Shown one piece after another: positions 59,784 through 64,000 of a stretch of 64,000 nt of DNA (within the stretch, counting starts at the first letter, position 1; every line of letters starts with the position of its first letter). The translations under genes and the position numbers were made by a program. The stretch covers positions 2,400,296-2,464,295 of the forward strand of contig NZ_LFZV01000001.1 in NCBI RefSeq assembly GCF_001183965.1. The letters are read 5' to 3'. The notes under the pieces are model-generated. The model was not told where the DNA came from. It did no database searches and worked only from the letters and a program-made list of their open reading frames with translations. This DNA comes from Bacillus sp. FJAT-27916. GTDB taxonomy: Bacteria; Bacillota; Bacilli; Bacillales; Pradoshiaceae.

Positions 59784-61515
59784 ATGATTCCTCCTTCAAT
59801 CCTTGAATACGGCAGATTTCTTGATAAAGCGGATTATTAGCTAACAGCTCTTCATGTGTTCCAAGAGCCGCTTCCTGTCCATCCTCAAGGACTAATATTT
59901 GATCAGCCTCTTTAACAGATGAGATCTTTGAGGAGATAATAATCTTCGTAGACTCTGGATAATGCTCCTTCAGAGCAGCTTGAATCGCGGCTTCTGAAAT
60001 AGCATCTACAGCAGAGGTTGCATCATCAATGATCAGTATCTCTGGTTTGCGAACGAGCGCGCGCGCTATTGACAGGCGCTGCCTTTGACCCCCAGATAGA
60101 TTGGTTGCTCCCTGCATAAGCTCGTAATCAAATATGCCGTCTAATTCCTTCACAAAAGACCAAGCCTGTGCATCTTCAAGTGCTGCAGTCATTTCCTCTA
60201 CGCTTGCATCATCCTTGCCCATCTTCAGATTATATTGAATAGCTCCTGAAAACAGCATGGCTTTTTGTGTAATAAAGCCAATCGATTCTCTCAGTTCATC
60301 CAAGGAAATCTTTCGAATATCCATGCCGTTTACCAGCACCTGACCCGCTTCCACTTCATATAATCTTGGGATGAGCTTGGCAAGTGTTGTTTTCCCGCTT
60401 CCCGTTCCTCCTATAATTCCGAGCGTTTCTCCTGGAGGGATACGAACATTTATATCGGATAATACATGCTCGCCATTTTTACTGTAGCTGAAGCTGACAT
60501 TTTTGAACTCTACTTCACCCTTATGCTCATTGAGTAATACCGGCCGAACGGGCTCTTCGATATCGCCAGTCGTATCCAGAACGTCCTTAATCCGGTCAGC
60601 TGATGGAAAAGCACGAGTGATTTGCATAAGAACCGCACTGCTTGTCATCAAGGAGTTTAGAATAATCGTTAAATAATTGACAAACGCAATGATCATCCCT
60701 ACCTCCATCGAGCCGCTATCAAGCTTAATGGCTCCCATCCAAATAGCAAAGACGATGCCCATGTTTACGATAAACTGGAGGAGAGGCATTAATCCCATAA
60801 TCGTCAAATCAGCCCGAATATTCACTTTTGTTAGATGATCATTCACCTCTGTGAATTGTTTCATCTCATATTTTTCTGTGCCAAATGCTTTGACGACCCT
60901 TACTCCGGCCAAGTGCTCATGTGTCTTCGTATTAACTCGGTCAATCGCCTTCTGAACAAGACCGAACAACGTACCTGCCTTGAAGGTGAATAATACAATG
61001 AGCACGACTAGAATAGGAACAATGACAAGTAAAATGGGGAATAACTCTCTCGCTGTTAAGTAAACAATTACGATGCTTCCGATAAACATGATCGGGCCGC
61101 GGACAAATATCCTTAATGTCATCATAGCTGCCTGCTGCACGGCTGTTATATCATTAGTCATAATCGTAATCAGCTTGCCTGCTCCAAACTTATCCATATT
61201 AGGACCAGAGAAATAATCAATCTTCCGGAAAACATCTCTCCGCAAATCAGTCGAGAAATGAACCGCTGCCCGTGTCGAGAAGATGCTGCTTCCAACTCCT
61301 CCAACAAGACCGAGCAATGCTGCTCCAAACATGAATAACCCCATTGTCAATACATAACCGTTATCTTCTGCAGCAATTCCATTATCAATGATCTTTTGCA
61401 TAATGGTCGGCTGGATTAAATCCATTCCAACCTCCAGGCACATAAATAAAGGACCGAGCAGAACGATGAAACGGTATGGTCGAAAATACTTAAATAACCC
61501 CGCTGCTGATTTCAT
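59764..61515 (-). CDS. yfiB: ABC exporter half-transporter, YfiB-like
   Basis: 583-residue partner with six helices and an ABC domain: Walker A GGTGSGKTT, signature NLSGGQRQRLSIA. The Walker B ends LIIDDATSAVD, Asp replacing the catalytic Glu, and the switch region reads IISSKISS with no His. This is the degenerate-site pattern of heterodimeric exporters such as BmrC/BmrD or TM287/288. Start at ATG 61515 (MKSAAGLFKYFRPY) is preferred because of a GGGAAGTGG upstream; the frame to 61581 has none. Confidence 0.88.
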   Translation of the reverse strand: MKSAAGLFKYFRPYRFIVLLGPLFMCLEVGMDLIQPTIMQKIIDNGIAAEDNGYVLTMGLFMFGAALLGLVGGVGSSIFSTRAAVHFSTDLRRDVFRKIDYFSGPNMDKFGAGKLITIMTNDITAVQQAAMMTLRIFVRGPIMFIGSIVIVYLTARELFPILLVIVPILVVLIVLFTFKAGTLFGLVQKAIDRVNTKTHEHLAGVRVVKAFGTEKYEMKQFTEVNDHLTKVNIRADLTIMGLMPLLQFIVNMGIVFAIWMGAIKLDSGSMEVGMIIAFVNYLTIILNSLMTSSAVLMQITRAFPSADRIKDVLDTTGDIEEPVRPVLLNEHKGEVEFKNVSFSYSKNGEHVLSDINVRIPPGETLGIIGGTGSGKTTLAKLIPRLYEVEAGQVLVNGMDIRKISLDELRESIGFITQKAMLFSGAIQYNLKMGKDDASVEEMTAALEDAQAWSFVKELDGIFDYELMQGATNLSGGQRQRLSIARALVRKPEILIIDDATSAVDAISEAAIQAALKEHYPESTKIIISSKISSVKEADQILVLEDGQEAALGTHEELLANNPLYQEICRIQGLKEESYESARK

Positions 61516-61665
61516 CCATATCCACTTCCCACATATTCTTTCTATTGACATATAAAAGGGCGTACGATACCAAGCCCGCACGCCCTACATATAAAATCTT
61601 TGGACCTTTCTTCCATTAGGTTAAACACCAGGCCTAACAGCCGATCATGTTAGGTGAGGCTTCTA

Positions 61666-62418
61666 TCAGCGTTTTACCTTCTTCTTTCGCAGCTTATCCT
61701 TGCGCGGAAGCCTGATTGTTCTGCTTTTCTTCAGCTGAAACTTCGGTGTCCTAGCTTTAATATATCGAGCGATAATAAAGACAACATAAATAGCGATAGC
61801 TACATAGAAAAATTCCGGAACACTATTAAAACCAGACCTTGCAATTAGATAGAACATATAGAGCAAAAATAAAGTAATAATGACTGTATAATAATTCAAT
61901 TTCACCTTCTTAAAGCTCGGAATCTTGATTGTACTGACCATTAGGACAGCCAGTCCGAAGAATAAGATGATGAATAAGCTAATATGGATATAGTTCTCCA
62001 GCAGGACAAGAAAGGCTACAATGCCTCCTGCAAATGTAATAGGAATCCCCCTGAAATGCTTCATTGACTCCTCTGTTGGGGTAATATTAAATCTTGCCAG
62101 CCTGTAACACCCAAACAGCGGGAATAATCCAGCCATCCATATTCCATATTGGTCGAAATCGGAAAAGAATGTATAGGATGCCAGGAAGGCAGGCGCCACT
62201 CCAAAGGAGACAATATCGGCCAGTGAATCGAGCTGTTTGCCCATATCATTGGCAACGCCTAGTATACGTGCCATTCTTCCGTCAAGCATATCTAACATTA
62301 ACGCAATAAATATTAGAATGGTGGCATTTCTTACATCGCCGCTAATTATGTAGGAAATAGATAAATACCCGCAATACAGGTTTCCTAAGGTTAATAAGTT
62401 CGGTATTTGTTTGATCAT
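61666..62418 (-). CDS. pssA: CDP-diacylglycerol--serine O-phosphatidyltransferase
   Basis: Phosphatidylserine synthase (250 aa), a membrane enzyme feeding phosphatidylethanolamine synthesis. The CDP-alcohol phosphotransferase motif D-x2-D-G-x2-A-R-x8-G-x3-D-x3-D is present in MLDMLDGRMAR ... QLDSLADIV. About seven helices and a basic C-terminus. No psd gene adjoins, unlike the arrangement in B. subtilis. Confidence 0.94.
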   Translation of the reverse strand: MIKQIPNLLTLGNLYCGYLSISYIISGDVRNATILIFIALMLDMLDGRMARILGVANDMGKQLDSLADIVSFGVAPAFLASYTFFSDFDQYGIWMAGLFPLFGCYRLARFNITPTEESMKHFRGIPITFAGGIVAFLVLLENYIHISLFIILFFGLAVLMVSTIKIPSFKKVKLNYYTVIITLFLLYMFYLIARSGFNSVPEFFYVAIAIYVVFIIARYIKARTPKFQLKKSRTIRLPRKDKLRKKKVKR

Positions 62419-62610
62419 TCGTCACATCCTCAATCTGTCACACCAGTATTCGTATGATTGCAATTGTTTTCTAATTGTATTTTAACAAAATTATGTCAGT
62501 TTGTATCCTTTCTCCTTAAGAAGAACGAAAAAACCTTCCCATAAACGGTGAAACCCCTCTGTCAAAACAGGAGAGGTTCTAATCCATTTTTCGTACAGAA
62601 ATGAATTCCC

Positions 62611-63192
62611 TTATACGATAGGATTTGTTTCTGGTTGATCATCAATTCGTTTAATTATTCTTGCTGGATTACCGGCAACAACAACATTATCCGGAATATC
62701 CTTCGTTACAACGGATCCTGAGGCTACGACAACATTATCGCCAATCGTCACGCCAGGATTAATGACCGACCTGCCGCCAAGCCAGACATTGTGTCCAATT
62801 TTGACCGGCTTGCCATATTCCAATCCTGAATTTCGCTCATCCGGCATTAAAGGATGGGTCGCCGTATAAATATGTACGCCAGGGGCAAGCATGCAATTAT
62901 CACCAATGACTACCGGGCATGTATCCAATATGAGACAGTCAAAATTTGCATAAAAATTCTCTCCGACAAAGATATTATAGCCATAATCACAAATGAAGTT
63001 TGGTTCAATATAGATATTCTTGCCAGTGGAACCAAGCAGCTGTTTTAAAATGCCTTCTCTTTCCTTTAAATCTGTCTCGATCGTTTGATTATAGATCCTT
63101 GTCCACTTTCTCGCTTCCATCCGATCTCTGACCAGTTCATCGTCTGCTGAACGATACATTTCCCCATTAATCATTTTCTCTTTTTCTGTCAT
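62611..63192 (-). CDS. maa: Maltose O-acetyltransferase family protein
   Basis: Hexapeptide acetyltransferase (193 aa). The N-terminal Mac domain ([20 protein letters not shown]) is followed by beta-helix turns, with the catalytic His in YTATHPLMP and [20 protein letters not shown]. It acetylates maltose or glucose in characterised relatives; the natural substrate is uncertain. Confidence 0.9.
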   Translation of the reverse strand: MTEKEKMINGEMYRSADDELVRDRMEARKWTRIYNQTIETDLKEREGILKQLLGSTGKNIYIEPNFICDYGYNIFVGENFYANFDCLILDTCPVVIGDNCMLAPGVHIYTATHPLMPDERNSGLEYGKPVKIGHNVWLGGRSVINPGVTIGDNVVVASGSVVTKDIPDNVVVAGNPARIIKRIDDQPETNPIV

Positions 63193-63221
63193 ATGGCTAG
63201 CCCCTCTCGTTTTTTTAGCGT

Positions 63222-64000
63222 TTAGATCTTCCGAAGCCGAACAGAAGAAATTGAATGATTCGCATCCTTCTCCAAAATGATATTGGCACGGTTTCTTGTC
63301 GGCGCTATATTACGGTCTAAGTTAACCTTATTGATTCGATTCCATATATCCGTTGCAACTCGGTCTGCCTCTTCATCCGTCAAATCAGCATAGCGGTGGA
63401 AGTAGGATTCCGGATTGGCAAACGCCGTTTTCCTTAGCGTCTTAAACCGCTCAACATACCATTGATAAATGTTCCGATCATCCGCATCGACATAGATGGA
63501 GATATCAAAGAAATCCGATACGTAGACACTATGAGAATGTGCTTCCTGCTTTGGTGTCTGCAGCACATTAATCCCTTCAACAATCACGATGTCCGGCTGC
63601 TTTATGACCGTATATTTTCCTGGAATAATATCATAATAGAGATGAGAATAGACTGGTGCTTTTACCTTTGGATGTCCAGCCTTAATTCGAGATAGAACTT
63701 TAATTAATTCTTTTGTATTATAGCTCTCTGGGAATCCCTTCTTATCCATGATTCCCTTGGCATTCAATACGTCATTCGGATAAAGAAAACCATCCGTTGT
63801 GATAATCTCTACACTTGGTGTGTTTGGCCATCTTGAAAGGAGTGCCTGAATAATTCTTGCTGTCGTACTCTTGCCGACGGCGACGCTTCCAGCTACGCCG
63901 ATGACATAAGGCACCTTTCTCGTTGTATTGCCAAAGAAAGTATCCGTAACGGCATGAAGCATTTGAGAGGAATTGACATATAAATTTAGCAGACGGGTCA
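63222..64000 (-). CDS. coaA: Pantothenate kinase type I, N-terminus outside window
   Basis: C-terminal about 260 residues of CoaA, which phosphorylates pantothenate in coenzyme A synthesis. P-loop [15 protein letters not shown], then [20 protein letters not shown] and the C-terminal [12 protein letters not shown]. The frame is open to the last base of the window ([10 protein letters not shown] precedes the first visible Met), so the ATG at 63962 is internal. The full family length is near 315. Confidence 0.94.
   Translation of the reverse strand, partial: TRLLNLYVNSSQMLHAVTDTFFGNTTRKVPYVIGVAGSVAVGKSTTARIIQALLSRWPNTPSVEIITTDGFLYPNDVLNAKGIMDKKGFPESYNTKELIKVLSRIKAGHPKVKAPVYSHLYYDIIPGKYTVIKQPDIVIVEGINVLQTPKQEAHSHSVYVSDFFDISIYVDADDRNIYQWYVERFKTLRKTAFANPESYFHRYADLTDEEADRVATDIWNRINKVNLDRNIAPTRNRANIILEKDANHSISSVRLRKI

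Overview
The window is a chromosomal segment of a low-GC Gram-positive rod of the Bacillaceae. The support is a racA gene, an intracellular subtilisin with the LIPY-type propeptide, LCP and LysM-NlpC/P60 wall proteins, a yfiBC-type ABC pair, the DUF1659/DUF2922/YvrJ trio, a sigma-B type promoter, CcpA-type cre sites and AGGAGG ribosome binding sites throughout. The species cannot be fixed from sequence alone. The catabolic dehydrogenase resembles the phenylalanine dehydrogenase I remember from Bacillus badius.

1-1.1 kb: the right end of an IS3-family element that has cut a DUF485 gene (usually the partner of an ActP-type acetate/solute symporter) after about 44 codons; a cre-like site lies upstream of the broken gene.

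1.1-20.9 kb: an aromatic catabolism island, almost all on the minus strand. Transcription order is paaK, paaA, paaB, paaC, paaD, an EthD-like gene, paaF, paaG, an aldehyde dehydrogenase, paaH, paaJ and the repressor gene paaX. Upstream (higher coordinates) lies a second minus-strand operon: FlK-like thioesterase, phenylalanine dehydrogenase, 2-oxoacid dehydrogenase E1alpha, E1beta and E2, and an amino acid permease. A divergent Lrp/AsnC regulator follows. Together the two operons can take up phenylalanine, deaminate it to phenylpyruvate, decarboxylate this to phenylacetyl-CoA and carry that through ring epoxidation and beta-oxidation to acetyl-CoA and succinyl-CoA. Each operon carries a near-perfect cre site. 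PaaE (epoxidase reductase), the hydratase half of PaaZ and the E3 subunit are not encoded here. A gamma-carbonic-anhydrase-like (PaaY-like) gene and a nitronate monooxygenase/FabK-type gene sit between the operons.

20.9-47.9 kb: ordinary core and accessory Bacillus genes: DUF402, DUF3626, amidase, LCP protein, acylphosphatase, D,L-endopeptidase, ChaB, YeeN, YxlEFG-like ABC exporter, nucleosidase, a MerR-HTH coiled-coil protein next to RacA, ZupT, an RsbR-like STAS protein lacking both phosphoacceptor threonines, HIT protein, ISP, a NagB-like protein lacking two catalytic aspartates with a HAD phosphatase, two drug exporters, a frameshifted GNAT gene and a lipoprotein.

47.9-51.7 kb: a disrupted area. 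An S66-peptidase remnant and an ORF without a normal start codon adjoin two group II introns lying head to tail with a single nucleotide between them. The downstream intron encodes a reverse transcriptase/maturase broken by one frameshift; the upstream one has no ORF.

51.9-64 kb: small membrane proteins, a polyamine-type GNAT, a large catalase with a sigma-B promoter, the YvrJ/DUF2922/DUF1659 trio, an array of six ATGGGCG motifs at 20-nt spacing, the heterodimeric ABC exporter YfiBC, phosphatidylserine synthase, a maltose-acetyltransferase-type enzyme and pantothenate kinase, which runs off the window. No rRNA, tRNA or CRISPR array was seen.
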